Shown here: piece after piece, positions 27,435 through 34,563 of the stretch | Layout: each line of letters opens with the position of its first letter | How positions within the stretch are numbered: position 1 is the stretch's first letter | Assembly (NCBI GenBank): GCA_902796085.1 | Contig: CADBNU010000244.1 | Coordinates: forward strand, 1 to 34,563 | Direction: 5' to 3' | Length of the DNA: 34,563 nt | Origin: Heyndrickxia coagulans | GTDB lineage: Bacteria; Bacillota; Bacilli; Bacillales; Caldibacillaceae | Notes under the pieces: model-generated | Told to the model about the DNA's origin: nothing | What the model saw: the letters and a program-made list of their open reading frames with translations, nothing else | The model's database searches: none | Made by a program: the position numbers and the translations under genes

Positions 27435-27794
27435 ATGAAAAGAAATGCATTATTTCCTTATATCTTAATTATGGTTTTTGGTGTCGGTCTAATTGTTGCA
27501 TTATCATTAATCGGACTTTATTCAGGAAATGAAGAGGCAGAAGGTGAAAAAGATAGCGATTCAGCATTGTCAGAAGCAACTCCTGAAGAAATATATAGTC
27601 AAGCGGGTTGTATCAGTTGTCATGGAGAAAACTATGAAGGTGTGTCTGGACCAGAACTAAAAAATGTTGATACAAGATTAAGTGCAGAAGAAGTAAAAAA
27701 TGTGTTAGTAAATGGTTCCGGTCCGATGCCTGGAAATTTAGTTCCTGAAGAAAAGTTAGATGAAATGGTAGAATGGGTTTTGTCATTAGAATAA
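27435..27794 (+). CDS. cccA: Membrane-anchored cytochrome c-550
   Basis: A small c-type cytochrome tethered to the outer face of the membrane, an electron carrier of the respiratory chain. The 119-residue protein has an N-terminal uncleaved-type membrane helix (about 7-29), a Ser/Glu/Asp-rich linker (30-50) and a cytochrome c domain with the haem motif C59-I-S-C62-H63 and the likely axial ligand M98 in GPMPGN. The ATG at 27435 follows a GGGAG site (27422-27426). Its length and position after sigA fit B. subtilis cccA. Confidence 0.9.
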   Translation: MKRNALFPYILIMVFGVGLIVALSLIGLYSGNEEAEGEKDSDSALSEATPEEIYSQAGCISCHGENYEGVSGPELKNVDTRLSAEEVKNVLVNGSGPMPGNLVPEEKLDEMVEWVLSLE

Positions 27795-27809
27795 TTACAT
27801 AAAACGCAG

Positions 27810-27837
27810 AAGGTTGCCACGCTTAGGCAGCCTTTTT
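27810..27837 (+). terminator. Terminator after cccA
   Basis: AAGGTTGCC (27810-27818) pairs with GGCAGCCTT (27826-27834, one G-T pair), followed by T residues. Confidence 0.85.
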
Positions 27838-27851
27838 CATGTTTGAATTTC

Positions 27852-27879
27852 TTTACCAATTCCTGTAAGTTTATATAAT
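27852..27879 (+). promoter_or_regulatory. SigA promoter of trmK-yqfO
   Basis: TTTACC (27852-27857), a 16-nt spacer and TATAAT (27874-27879), 57 nt upstream of trmK. Confidence 0.6.
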
Positions 27880-27935
27880 AGAAATGTTAAAGTAGAATAG
27901 ATTTTTACAACTTAGAAAGAATGGTGATTTTACAT

Positions 27936-28664
27936 ATGATACAACTATCTAAACGCTTAGAAACCGTCGCTGAATATATTCCGAATGGGAGTATGTTAGC
28001 TGATATAGGTTCCGATCATGCGTATTTACCCATTTATGCTTATCAACACGATCTTATTAAAGGAGCTATAGCAGGTGAAATAGCGGATGGACCATTTACT
28101 TCGGCAAAGAAGAGTGTAAATGAATCGAATCTGTCTGAAGTTATTGAAGTACGAAAAGGAGATGGTTTATCAATCATAACTGAGAATGACCAAGTCGATT
28201 GTGTAACCATTTGTGGAATGGGTGGCTCCCTTATTACTTCCATATTAGAAAAAGATAAAGAAAAGTTAGTGAATGTTAATCGGTTAATTTTACAACCAAA
28301 TATTTCAGCAAACGTAATACGACGTTGGTTAATTGAACAAAATTGGGAATTAGTTGCCGAAAGTATATTAGAAGAAGAGGGTCATATATACGAAATTTTA
28401 GTAGCAGAAAAAGGAGATCGTTATAAACCATATGAACTTGATAAATTAGATAAGGAAATATTATTTGGTCCATTTTTATTGAAAGAAAAATCACGACCTT
28501 TTTTAATAAAATGGCAACGGGAATATAAAGAGTGGACTCGAATTCTTGAACAATTAAATCAAGCTGTAGAAAACGAACAAATCCAACAGAAAAAACAACA
28601 GTTGAAAACGTTTATTGATTGGTATAAGGAGGAGATCGATGATGAAACAACCGAACGGTCATGA
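27936..28664 (+). CDS. trmK: tRNA (adenine22-N1)-methyltransferase TrmK
   Basis: TrmK methylates N1 of adenine 22 in tRNA, using SAM. The 242-residue protein starts MIQLSKRLETVAEYI, then has the SAM-binding ADIGSDHAYLPIY segment, ICGMGGSLI, and LQPN followed by IRRWLIEQNWELVAE, all typical of the YqfN/TrmK family, with a C-terminal coiled coil. I chose the ATG at 27936, 9 nt after AGAATGGTGA (27917-27926). The end overlaps yqfO by 26 nt. Confidence 0.94.
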   Translation: MIQLSKRLETVAEYIPNGSMLADIGSDHAYLPIYAYQHDLIKGAIAGEIADGPFTSAKKSVNESNLSEVIEVRKGDGLSIITENDQVDCVTICGMGGSLITSILEKDKEKLVNVNRLILQPNISANVIRRWLIEQNWELVAESILEEEGHIYEILVAEKGDRYKPYELDKLDKEILFGPFLLKEKSRPFLIKWQREYKEWTRILEQLNQAVENEQIQQKKQQLKTFIDWYKEEIDDETTERS

Positions 28665-29760
28665 AATCATTCAATTGTTTGAACAGTTTGCCCCGAAACA
28701 TTTAGCAATGGAAGGTGACAAAATTGGGCTTTTAATCGGTTCTTTGAATCAAAAAGTAAAAAATGTATTAATCGCTCTTGATGTGACAGAAGAAGTTGTA
28801 GATGAAGCGATTGCAAATGATGTGCAACTAATCATAGCTCACCATCCCTTGATTTTCAAACCTTTAAAAACAATACGGTTCGAAGATTCTTATGGGAAAA
28901 TAATAGCAAAATTAATTAAACATGATATCGCCGTCTATGCTGCCCATACGAACTTGGACGTGGCAAACGGTGGGGTTAACGATTTATTAGCTGATGCTCT
29001 CGGTGTAATCAATACCGAGGTTTTAGTTCCTACGTATGAAGAACCGTTAAAAAAATTAGTTGTTTATGCGCCTATGGAATATGCAGAGAAAATACGAAAA
29101 GTGTTAGGCGATAATGGAGCAGGTCATATTGGCAACTATAGTCACTGTTCTTATTCAAATGAAGGCATAGGGAGATTTCTACCAGGAGAAAACACCAATC
29201 CCCATATTGGCAAAATCGGTGAGTTAGAATCAGTACCTGAAGAAAGAATAGAAACCATTTTTCCTGCAACCCTCGAAAAGAAATTAATAAAAGCGATGTT
29301 AAAGGCACATCCATACGAAGAACCGGCCTATGATATTTACCCTCTTGATTTGAAAGGAAAAACTTACGGTTTAGGTCGAATCGGTTATCTTGAACAAGAA
29401 ATGACGCTTGAACAATTTGCTTCTTATGTAAAAAAACAACTTGATGTGACGGGAGTTCGGATTACTGGGAATTTACAAGATAAAGTGAAAAAAGTAGCGA
29501 TATTAGGTGGCGACGGTGGAAAATATTATACAACTGCTCTTCGTAAAGGGGCCGATGTATTTATTACAGGGGATGTGTACTATCATACAGCAATTGATGC
29601 AAAATTAGATGGGTTAAATATTATTGATCCTGGACATAATGTTGAAAAAGTAATGAAAAAAGGGGTAGCTAAAAAGCTGACAACAATGTGTCAAGAAAAC
29701 CAATATGATGTCAATATTATTCCTTCTAAAATGAATACAGATCCGTTTTATTTTCTATAA
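28639..29760 (+). CDS. yqfO: Nif3-like dinuclear metal hydrolase family protein YqfO
   Basis: A NIF3/DUF34 family protein, often labelled GTP cyclohydrolase 1 type 2 on thin evidence; the true function is unknown. The 373-residue protein has the two halves of the NIF3 fold with metal-ligand motifs AHHPLIF, HTNLDVANGGVNDLLA, and, near the C-terminus, GDVYYHTAIDAK and DPGHNVEKVMKKG. Between them (about 130-235) lies the PII/CutA-like insert found in the long Gram-positive form. The start ATG at 28639 (or 28642) follows AAGGAGG. The gene overlaps trmK and both form an operon. Confidence 0.94.
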   Translation: MMKQPNGHEIIQLFEQFAPKHLAMEGDKIGLLIGSLNQKVKNVLIALDVTEEVVDEAIANDVQLIIAHHPLIFKPLKTIRFEDSYGKIIAKLIKHDIAVYAAHTNLDVANGGVNDLLADALGVINTEVLVPTYEEPLKKLVVYAPMEYAEKIRKVLGDNGAGHIGNYSHCSYSNEGIGRFLPGENTNPHIGKIGELESVPEERIETIFPATLEKKLIKAMLKAHPYEEPAYDIYPLDLKGKTYGLGRIGYLEQEMTLEQFASYVKKQLDVTGVRITGNLQDKVKKVAILGGDGGKYYTTALRKGADVFITGDVYYHTAIDAKLDGLNIIDPGHNVEKVMKKGVAKKLTTMCQENQYDVNIIPSKMNTDPFYFL

Positions 29761-29762
29761 TT

Positions 29763-29798
29763 AAGATGCAACCGTGCAATTCGGTTGCATCTTTGTTT
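29763..29798 (+). terminator. Terminator between convergent yqfO and ispH
   Basis: AAGATGCAACCG (29763-29774) and CGGTTGCATCTT (29782-29793) form a perfect 12-bp stem, followed by TGTTT. The ispH stop codon is at its edge, so it may serve both genes. Confidence 0.85.
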
Positions 29799-30744
29799 AC
29801 AATGCTTTCTTTTTTACCTTCGGTAGTATTTTTGATAATGGAACTTTTCGTTCACGTACCCAAGTTTTCTCATCTTTTGGATCAAATTGTTCAAGAAATT
29901 GAATTACTTCCTTGGTAATTGGAGTTGGTGTGGAAGCACCTGCTGTCACAGCTACTTTTTTGGCATCCTTGATCCAAGCAATTTCTATTTCTGTCACGTC
30001 TGCAACTCGATAAGCTTTTGTACCTGCAATTTCTTCCGACACTTGTGCTAAGCGGTTTGAATTATTACTTTTTGGATCGCCAACCACAATTAATACATCT
30101 GCTTCACCTGCTTGTTTGGCAACTGCTTCTTGTCTTTGTTGGGTTGCTAGACAGATTTCATTATGCAATTCCGCTTGCGGATATTTTTTAAGACAAAAGT
30201 CCATAATATCTTTAACATCCCATTGACTCATGGTTGTTTGGTTCGTGATAATGATTTTATCATTATCAATTGATAATTGTTCTACATCTTCTATTGTCTG
30301 GACTAAGTGGACAGCGTGTGGGGCAACACCAACGGCTCCCTCTGGTTCTGGATGTCCCTTTTTACCTATATAAATAACATCGTATCCTGCCTTGGTTTTT
30401 TCCTTAACTAATTGATGAGTTCTTGTTACATCCGGGCAAGTCGCATCCAGGGTAACAAGCCCTTTTTGTTTTGCTAATTCACGGACTTCTGGTGAAACAC
30501 CATGAGCAGTAAAAATAACAGTTCCTTTATCAACCTTTTCTAATATTTCTTTTCTATTTTTACCATCTAATGTGATGATTCCTTCCTCTTCAAATGCTTC
30601 GGTTACATTAGAATTATGAACAAGCATACCGAGTATGTAAATTGGACGAGGTAAATTTTTATCTAAAGCGGCATTCCGTGCAATGACCATCGCATCAACT
30701 ACACCGTAACAGTAACCACGGGGGGATATTTTGATAACCTCCAT
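29797..30744 (-). CDS. ispH: 4-hydroxy-3-methylbut-2-enyl diphosphate reductase IspH
   Basis: IspH (LytB) is the last enzyme of the MEP isoprenoid pathway, making IPP and DMAPP with a [4Fe-4S] cluster. The 315-residue protein has the three cluster cysteines C12 (PRGYCYGV), C103 (DATCPDVT) and C198 (NEICLATQ), plus the conserved FTAHGVSP and GHPEPEG motifs; E133 corresponds to the essential glutamate. The start ATG is preceded by AGGAGGAG. It has its own strong promoter and is monocistronic. It is B. subtilis yqfP by position. Confidence 0.97.
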   Translation of the reverse strand: MEVIKISPRGYCYGVVDAMVIARNAALDKNLPRPIYILGMLVHNSNVTEAFEEEGIITLDGKNRKEILEKVDKGTVIFTAHGVSPEVRELAKQKGLVTLDATCPDVTRTHQLVKEKTKAGYDVIYIGKKGHPEPEGAVGVAPHAVHLVQTIEDVEQLSIDNDKIIITNQTTMSQWDVKDIMDFCLKKYPQAELHNEICLATQQRQEAVAKQAGEADVLIVVGDPKSNNSNRLAQVSEEIAGTKAYRVADVTEIEIAWIKDAKKVAVTAGASTPTPITKEVIQFLEQFDPKDEKTWVRERKVPLSKILPKVKKKAL

Positions 30745-30778
30745 TTGTTCTCCTCCTAGTTTTTGTCAGACTATCTTT

Positions 30779-30807
30779 ATTATATCGAAGTACACACCTT
30801 CTGACAA
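30779..30807 (-). promoter_or_regulatory. SigA promoter of ispH
   Basis: On the minus strand, TTGTCA (complement of 30802-30807), a 17-nt spacer and a perfect TATAAT (complement of 30779-30784). The start of transcription would be about 30 nt before the ATG. Confidence 0.75.
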
Positions 30808-30901
30808 AGAGTATCTGAAAAAGCGTTCCAGTTGATAAAGTCCATGTTGTGAAAAATGACAAATGCATAAAATTAAGTGTTACAACTATTTGTTAAATAA
30901 T

Positions 30902-30929
30902 AAAAAAGAAAACTCCCTAAGTTAGGAGT
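30902..30929 (-). terminator. Terminator after yqfQ
   Basis: On the minus strand a hairpin centred on CCTAACTTAGG (with an outer ACT/AGT pair and one bulged G) is followed by TTTCTTTTTT. It separates yqfQ from ispH. Confidence 0.7.
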
Positions 30930-30949
30930 AATTTTGTGACCCATTTTCG

Positions 30950-31600
30950 TCAGATATAGATTTTTGGAATCGATTTTTTTTCTTTTAAATTTCTTGGATT
31001 TTTTTGTTGCTTTTTTTTGTTTTCCTCGTCTTTTTTACGATTATCTTTTTCGTTTACATGGTGTTCATCCCAATCTTCACTAAAAAATTCATCATTAAAG
31101 ATTTCCTCGTCATTGGTTTGATTCTTCTCTTGTGTTTCGTTTGATTCATTTTCAGATGGTGTTGACTCTGAATTTAATCCGCGATAAATTTTCCATAATG
31201 CAGGTAAATTTTTTACTAAAGGGCCGTACTGTTGGACCATTCCGCCAATTTGTTGACCGGTTCTTAAAATTTGCTGTGTTTGCCCCAAAAATCTTGATAT
31301 GGAATCAGGGTTTAACCATGAGGCAACTCCCGTTTCTGCTTGTCTAGTAATGGGTCCAAATTGAAATGGATTAACTGGTTGAGGTTGCCTTTTATTCAAT
31401 AACCTTGAAAGGAATCCACCGCCTCTATTTACCTGTTGGAAACGATTAGAAAAGCGAAATGGTCCTCTTCCTTGTCTCATTGGGTGATAATAAAAATTTT
31501 GTTGATACATTCTTTGAGGAACCATATAATTTGGATTATATTGTCTGTTACCAAAGCTTGGGAATGTATTCCTTGGTCTTTGTTGAAACCTTGGTGGCAT
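30950..31600 (-). CDS. yqfQ: YqfQ/VrrA-like protein, function unknown
   Basis: A 216-residue protein of biased composition. Residues 1-80 are rich in Gln, Arg, Phe, Asn and Pro (MPPRFQQRPRNTFPSFGNRQ), residues about 95-145 form the conserved core (SWLNPDSISRFLGQTQQIL and PLVKNLPALWKIYRGL), and the C-terminus is a highly charged Glu/Asn/Lys tail. This is the YqfQ family; the B. anthracis homologue contains the vrrA variable repeat. No membrane segment or catalytic motif is seen. AGAGGAGG precedes the ATG. Basic, Gln-rich composition and a SigK-like promoter suggest a spore coat or outer-layer protein, but that is inference. Confidence 0.82.
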   Translation of the reverse strand: MPPRFQQRPRNTFPSFGNRQYNPNYMVPQRMYQQNFYYHPMRQGRGPFRFSNRFQQVNRGGGFLSRLLNKRQPQPVNPFQFGPITRQAETGVASWLNPDSISRFLGQTQQILRTGQQIGGMVQQYGPLVKNLPALWKIYRGLNSESTPSENESNETQEKNQTNDEEIFNDEFFSEDWDEHHVNEKDNRKKDEENKKKQQKNPRNLKEKKSIPKIYI

Positions 31601-31638
31601 TTCTATTCCTCCTCTGATCCAAAGCTCTTTCTTTTAAC

Positions 31639-31664
31639 ACAATATGCAATCACAGAAAAACCGT
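31639..31664 (-). promoter_or_regulatory. Candidate SigK promoter of yqfQ
   Basis: On the minus strand, AC (complement of 31663-31664), 16 nt and CATATTGT (complement of 31639-31646) fit the SigK pattern AC-16/17-CATAnnnT. The pattern is short, so this is weak evidence. Confidence 0.35.
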
Positions 31665-31721
31665 TAAGTATTTCTTTTGTATTATGATGACTATGGGTAG
31701 AGTTATTTTTTTGTTTTATTG

Positions 31722-31727
31722 TATAAT
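31722..31727 (+). promoter_or_regulatory. Candidate -10 element of cshB
   Basis: A perfect TATAAT lies 65 nt before the cshB start, but no good -35 is seen. Another TATAAT at 31767-31772 adjoins the ribosome-binding site, too close to serve. Confidence 0.35.
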
Positions 31728-31792
31728 ACTAAGATGAAGCAAAAATTTTACACAAAAATATCGGCTTATAATAGTTAGGAGTTCGTTTACAT

Positions 31793-33100
31793 ATGAAAGA
31801 GACAAAATTTAAAAGGTTTCCGTTAAAACCATTTTTATATGAAGGTTTACAATCAATTGGTTTTTATGAACCAACAGATATACAAGAGAGAATTATTCCA
31901 AAAGCTTTAAAAAATAGTTCCGTAGTAGGACAATCACAAACAGGGACTGGTAAAACCCATGCCTTTCTTTTACCGATTCTCACAAAGATAGAGCCTGAGA
32001 ACAGGGAAGTCCAAGCCGTTATTACTGCCCCGACGCGGGAGTTAGCCAATCAAATTTATCATGAAGTATTGAAACTTACGAAATTTTGTGAAAAGGATCA
32101 GATAATTTCAACCAAACTTTTAGTTGGCGGAACGGATAAGGCTCGTACAATTGAAAAGTTAAAACAGCAACCACATATTATTATTGGAACACCTGGTAGG
32201 ATCTATGATTTAGTAAAAGAGCAAGCCCTTTTTGTCCATACCGCTCAAATGATGGTTGTTGATGAAGCGGATTTAATGTTAGATATGGGATTTTTAGAAG
32301 ATGTTGATAAAATAGCGGGGTTGATGCCTGAACAGTTACAGATGTTTGTTTTTTCGGCGACGATTCCGGAAAATTTAAAGCCATTTTTAAAAAAATATAT
32401 GGAAAATCCAGAATTCGTACAAGTTGAACCGAAAAAACGGACAGCCAGTTCCATTGAGCATGTTCTTATTCCATATCGTCATCGTGAAAAATTGGATATT
32501 GTTGAGGATTTATTACAAATATACAACCCCTTTTTGGCGATTGTGTTTACCAACACGAAAAAGATGGCTGATTTTGTTGCAGATGGGTTGATTGCACGGG
32601 GCTTGAAAGTCGGGATTATCCATGGCGACTTATCGCCTCGCGAACGAAAAAAAATGATGAATCAAATCCGGAATTTGGAATATCAGTACATTGTTGCAAC
32701 CGACCTTGCTTCTCGTGGGATTGATATCGAAGGAGTTAGTCATGTTATTAATTATGAATTACCAAATGACTTAAGTTTTTATATTCATCGTTCAGGAAGG
32801 ACAGGTCGTGCTTCCTATACAGGTATTTCGGTGATTGTTTATGATGAGCAAGATGAAATCAAGGTATCAAAATTAGAGAAAATGGGGATTGAATTTAAAA
32901 ATATGGACATTGTCAATGGTGAACTGATTGAAATACAAGATCGTAATTTCCGTAAAAAAAGAAAAAAGACAAAGCCTGACCTTGATCCAGCCATTATACA
33001 CAAAGTGAAAAAGCCAAAAAAGGTAAAACCTGGATATAAAAAGAAATTGAAAGCTGAAATGGAAAAACAAAGAAGATTAATGCGAAGAAGAAATAAATAA
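31793..33100 (+). CDS. cshB: DEAD-box RNA helicase CshB
   Basis: An ATP-dependent RNA helicase, active in ribosome assembly and mRNA structure removal, notably in the cold. The 435-residue protein has Q motif (TDIQERIIPKAL), Walker A SQTGTGKTHAF, PTRELANQ, GTPGRI, VVDEADLML (DEAD), VFSATIP, ATDLASRGIDIEGVSHVINYELP and HRSGRTGR, in order. The C-terminal extension (about 385-435) is extremely Lys/Arg-rich, probably RNA-binding. The ATG at 31793 follows TAGGAG (31776-31781). It is B. subtilis yqfR by position, and nfo follows after 21 nt. Confidence 0.96.
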   Translation: MKETKFKRFPLKPFLYEGLQSIGFYEPTDIQERIIPKALKNSSVVGQSQTGTGKTHAFLLPILTKIEPENREVQAVITAPTRELANQIYHEVLKLTKFCEKDQIISTKLLVGGTDKARTIEKLKQQPHIIIGTPGRIYDLVKEQALFVHTAQMMVVDEADLMLDMGFLEDVDKIAGLMPEQLQMFVFSATIPENLKPFLKKYMENPEFVQVEPKKRTASSIEHVLIPYRHREKLDIVEDLLQIYNPFLAIVFTNTKKMADFVADGLIARGLKVGIIHGDLSPRERKKMMNQIRNLEYQYIVATDLASRGIDIEGVSHVINYELPNDLSFYIHRSGRTGRASYTGISVIVYDEQDEIKVSKLEKMGIEFKNMDIVNGELIEIQDRNFRKKRKKTKPDLDPAIIHKVKKPKKVKPGYKKKLKAEMEKQRRLMRRRNK

Positions 33101-33121
33101 AATGGGAAGAGGGGAACAAAA

Positions 33122-34018
33122 ATGTTAAAAATTGGATCACATGTTTCAATGAGCGGGGATAAAATGCTCCTAGCAGCAAGTGAAGAAGCGGTATCTTATG
33201 GTTCAACCACGTTTATGATATATACTGGTGCACCGCAAAATACGCGTAGAAAAAGCATAGAGAAGTTAAATATTGAAGCTGGACGGGCACATATGGAAGA
33301 AAATGGCATTCATGAAATTGTTGTTCACGCCCCTTATATCATTAATATCGGCAATACAACAAATCCAAGAACATTTCGTTTAGGAGTTGACTTTTTACAA
33401 TCGGAAATAGAACGGACAGAAGCCATTGGTGCAAAACAAATTGTTCTACATCCAGGAGCTCATGTAGGGGCTGGTGAAGATGCTGGGATTAAAAAGATTA
33501 TTGAAGGATTAAATGAAGTCCTTTCACAAGATGCCGATGTTCAAATTGCCTTAGAAACAATGGCCGGTAAGGGATCGGAATGTGGAAAAACATTTGAAGA
33601 GTTAGCGATGATTATTGAAGGGGTTACGAATAATGAACGATTGTCTGTATGTTTTGATACATGTCATACCAATGACGCTGGATATAATGTGAAAGAAGAT
33701 TTTGACGGTGTCCTCAATGAATTTGACAAGATTATTGGTATAGATCGTATAAAGGTTCTTCATATTAATGATAGTAAAAATCCGATGGGTTCAAAAAAGG
33801 ATAGACATGAGAATATTGGATTTGGCACTATTGGTTTTGAAGCCTTGAATTATATCGTTCATCACCCTCAATTAGAGAATGTTCCCAAAATATTAGAAAC
33901 GCCGTATGTAGGGGAAGATAAAAACAATAAAAAGCCACCATATAAACATGAAATTGAAATGTTAAGAAATAAGAAGTTTGATGAAAATGTTTTAGAAAAA
34001 ATAATGAATGCAGAATAA
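33122..34018 (+). CDS. nfo: Endonuclease IV (AP endonuclease)
   Basis: Nfo is the three-zinc AP endonuclease of base excision repair; in spore formers it protects germinating spores. The 298-residue TIM-barrel protein has all nine metal ligands expected by comparison with E. coli Nfo: H69, H110, E145, D179, H182, H214, D227, H229 and E259 ([48 protein letters not shown]). The ATG at 33122 follows GAAGAGGGG. It is probably cotranscribed with cshB and ends at a terminator. Confidence 0.97.
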   Translation: MLKIGSHVSMSGDKMLLAASEEAVSYGSTTFMIYTGAPQNTRRKSIEKLNIEAGRAHMEENGIHEIVVHAPYIINIGNTTNPRTFRLGVDFLQSEIERTEAIGAKQIVLHPGAHVGAGEDAGIKKIIEGLNEVLSQDADVQIALETMAGKGSECGKTFEELAMIIEGVTNNERLSVCFDTCHTNDAGYNVKEDFDGVLNEFDKIIGIDRIKVLHINDSKNPMGSKKDRHENIGFGTIGFEALNYIVHHPQLENVPKILETPYVGEDKNNKKPPYKHEIEMLRNKKFDENVLEKIMNAE

Positions 34019-34025
34019 CAATGAT

Positions 34026-34055
34026 AGGGCTGCCGTGGTGGAGCCCTTTTCTTTA
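34026..34055 (+). terminator. Terminator after nfo
   Basis: AGGGCT (34026-34031) pairs with AGCCCT (34042-34047) around a 10-nt loop, followed by TTTCTTTATTT. It lies between convergent nfo and yqfT. Confidence 0.75.
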
Positions 34056-34074
34056 TTTAGGGCAAATTTCTTTC

Positions 34075-34329
34075 TTAATTGATAAAATTAGAAAAAAGTT
34101 CATTCACTTTTTTGGCTGTTTCCGTTCCGGCAATTTTAGTAATTTCTTTTAATACATTGGTACGGTCCGTTTCATTAAAAATATCTATATTTTTTCCCTT
34201 TAAATATTGTGAAACCAGTTCTGCTTGTTCAAGGCTGACTTCAATATTGAATTGGTAGGCGAACTTTTGCAATTCTTTCCCTGATATTCCGTTAATTTTT
34301 GCATTTATGATTTTCTCTAGAAATTTCAT
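34075..34329 (-). CDS. yqfT: DUF2624 protein YqfT
   Basis: An 84-residue, probably all-helical cytoplasmic protein of the DUF2624/YqfT family. It is Lys, Glu and Asn-rich (MKFLEKIINAKINGISGKEL at its start, with a KIAGTETAKKVNELF-like end) and has no catalytic motif or membrane helix. The ATG (complement of 34327-34329) follows GGGGAGGAG. It lies downstream of nfo on the opposite strand, as in B. subtilis. A SigK-like promoter upstream suggests late mother-cell expression. No function is known. Confidence 0.85.
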   Translation of the reverse strand: MKFLEKIINAKINGISGKELQKFAYQFNIEVSLEQAELVSQYLKGKNIDIFNETDRTNVLKEITKIAGTETAKKVNELFSNFIN

Positions 34330-34348
34330 GGCATCTCCTCCCCATCCA

Positions 34349-34376
34349 TACTTTATGTATATTCAATATAAAATGT
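34349..34376 (-). promoter_or_regulatory. Candidate SigK promoter of yqfT
   Basis: On the minus strand, AC (complement of 34375-34376), 17 nt and CATAAAGTA (complement of 34349-34357) match the SigK consensus AC-16/17-CATAnnnTA fully. Confidence 0.45.
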
Positions 34377-34413
34377 TCCTAAAGGATTTATTAGTTAAAT
34401 TTAAATCTCATTC

Positions 34414-34442
34414 TTTACAGTGCGTAGTAATTTTTGTATACT
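34414..34442 (+). promoter_or_regulatory. SigA promoter of the znuC-like gene
   Basis: TTTACA (34414-34419), a 17-nt spacer and TATACT (34437-34442). The start of transcription would be near 34449. Confidence 0.7.
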
Positions 34443-34451
34443 TAATTAGTT

Positions 34452-34472
34452 AAATCGTAATCATTCCTAAAA
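34452..34472 (+). promoter_or_regulatory. Zur-box-like operator
   Basis: AAATCGTAATCATTCCTAAAA contains a perfect left half (TCGTAAT) and a partial right half (5 of 7) of the Bacillus Zur operator core TCGTAATnATTACGA. It covers about +4 to +24 of the predicted transcript, where bound Zur would block RNA polymerase when zinc is plentiful. Confidence 0.65.
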
Positions 34473-34507
34473 AGGTGAGGAATTTAGTATTAAAGAAGGG
34501 TGAAAGG

Positions 34508-34563
34508 ATGAAAAATAAGGCACCAATTATAGAAATTAAAAATCTTTATTACCGTTATGCTAA
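34508..34563 (+). CDS. znuC: ABC transporter ATPase, probably zinc uptake ZnuC (partial, cut by window end)
   Basis: Only the first 18 codons are inside the window (MKNKAPIIEIKNLYYRYA). The pattern of a short lead followed by I-I-E-I-K-N-L-x-Y-x-Y is the first beta strand of an ABC ATPase, before Walker A. The ATG at 34508 follows GAAGGG (34495-34500). The Zur-box-like operator over its promoter makes a zinc-uptake ATPase (ZnuC/AdcC) the likely identity; permease and zur genes would then be expected downstream. Confidence 0.65.
   Translation, partial: MKNKAPIIEIKNLYYRYA

Noticed and set aside
34473-34505. Second ribosome-binding-like site (AAAGGTGAGG, about 34471-34480) upstream of the znuC-like gene
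   Set aside because: No ordinary start codon at proper spacing gives an open frame; a stop follows within a few codons.

Overview
This is an AT-rich chromosomal segment from a low-GC, Gram-positive, endospore-forming member of the Bacillaceae. Gene content and order follow the Bacillus subtilis grpE-dnaK to rpoD (sigA) to nfo neighbourhood closely. The sporulation genes yqfC and yqfD, and sites resembling SigE, SigH, SigK and SigW promoters, point to a spore former. I see no rRNA, tRNA, insertion sequence, phage, CRISPR array or frameshifted gene. The window is conserved core genome. I found no plausible undescribed multi-gene system; what is interesting lies in regulatory sites, start codons and small differences of gene order.

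Layout. (1) 1-6978: 3' part of the dnaK heat-shock operon (grpE, dnaK, dnaJ, prmA, rsmE, mtaB), with a terminator and a candidate second promoter between dnaK and dnaJ. hrcA should lie just upstream of the window. (2) 7038-8676: deoC, and on the opposite strand a Na+/phosphate cotransporter-like gene (yqeW). (3) 8748-9528: rpsU-yqeY from a strong SigA promoter. (4) 9619-12714: the yqeZ(NfeD)-floA(flotillin)-yqfB operon behind a SigW-like promoter. (5) 12713-15230: yqfC-yqfD-phoH; the first two are sporulation genes. (6) 15467-20940: pgpH (c-di-AMP hydrolase), ybeY, dgkA, cdd, era, the small gene yqzL and recO. (7) 21060-22585: ccpN-yqfL, the control pair for gluconeogenesis. (8) 22586-25910: dnaG-sigA with a consensus-perfect SigH promoter. 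(9) 26101-27837: an acyl-CoA dehydrogenase behind a perfect palindrome, then membrane-anchored cytochrome c-550 (cccA). (10) 27874-29798: trmK-yqfO. (11) 29797-31600, minus strand: ispH and yqfQ. (12) 31793-34055: the DEAD-box helicase cshB and nfo. (13) 34075-34563: yqfT on the minus strand, diverging from the 5' end of a znuC-like zinc-uptake ATPase gene that carries a Zur-box-like operator.

Functions. Protein folding (DnaK-DnaJ-GrpE), ribosome and tRNA maturation (PrmA, RsmE, MtaB, YbeY, Era, TrmK, S21, CshB), DNA replication and repair (DnaG, RecO, Nfo), transcription (SigA, CcpN), envelope and membrane microdomain physiology (NfeD-FloA, DgkA, PgpH), sporulation (YqfC, YqfD, probably YqfQ and YqfT) and nucleoside salvage (DeoC, Cdd) are interleaved, as is usual for this locus.

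Differences from B. subtilis as I remember it: glyQ-glyS are absent between recO and ccpN; yqxD is absent between yqfL and dnaG; deoC follows mtaB; an acyl-CoA dehydrogenase gene sits between sigA and cccA. Several genes use TTG or GTG starts (mtaB, yqeW, yqeZ, yqfB, yqfC, phoH, ybeY, acd, perhaps ccpN), and many start choices below rest on the position of the ribosome-binding site. Promoter and operator calls come from reading by eye and were not computed.
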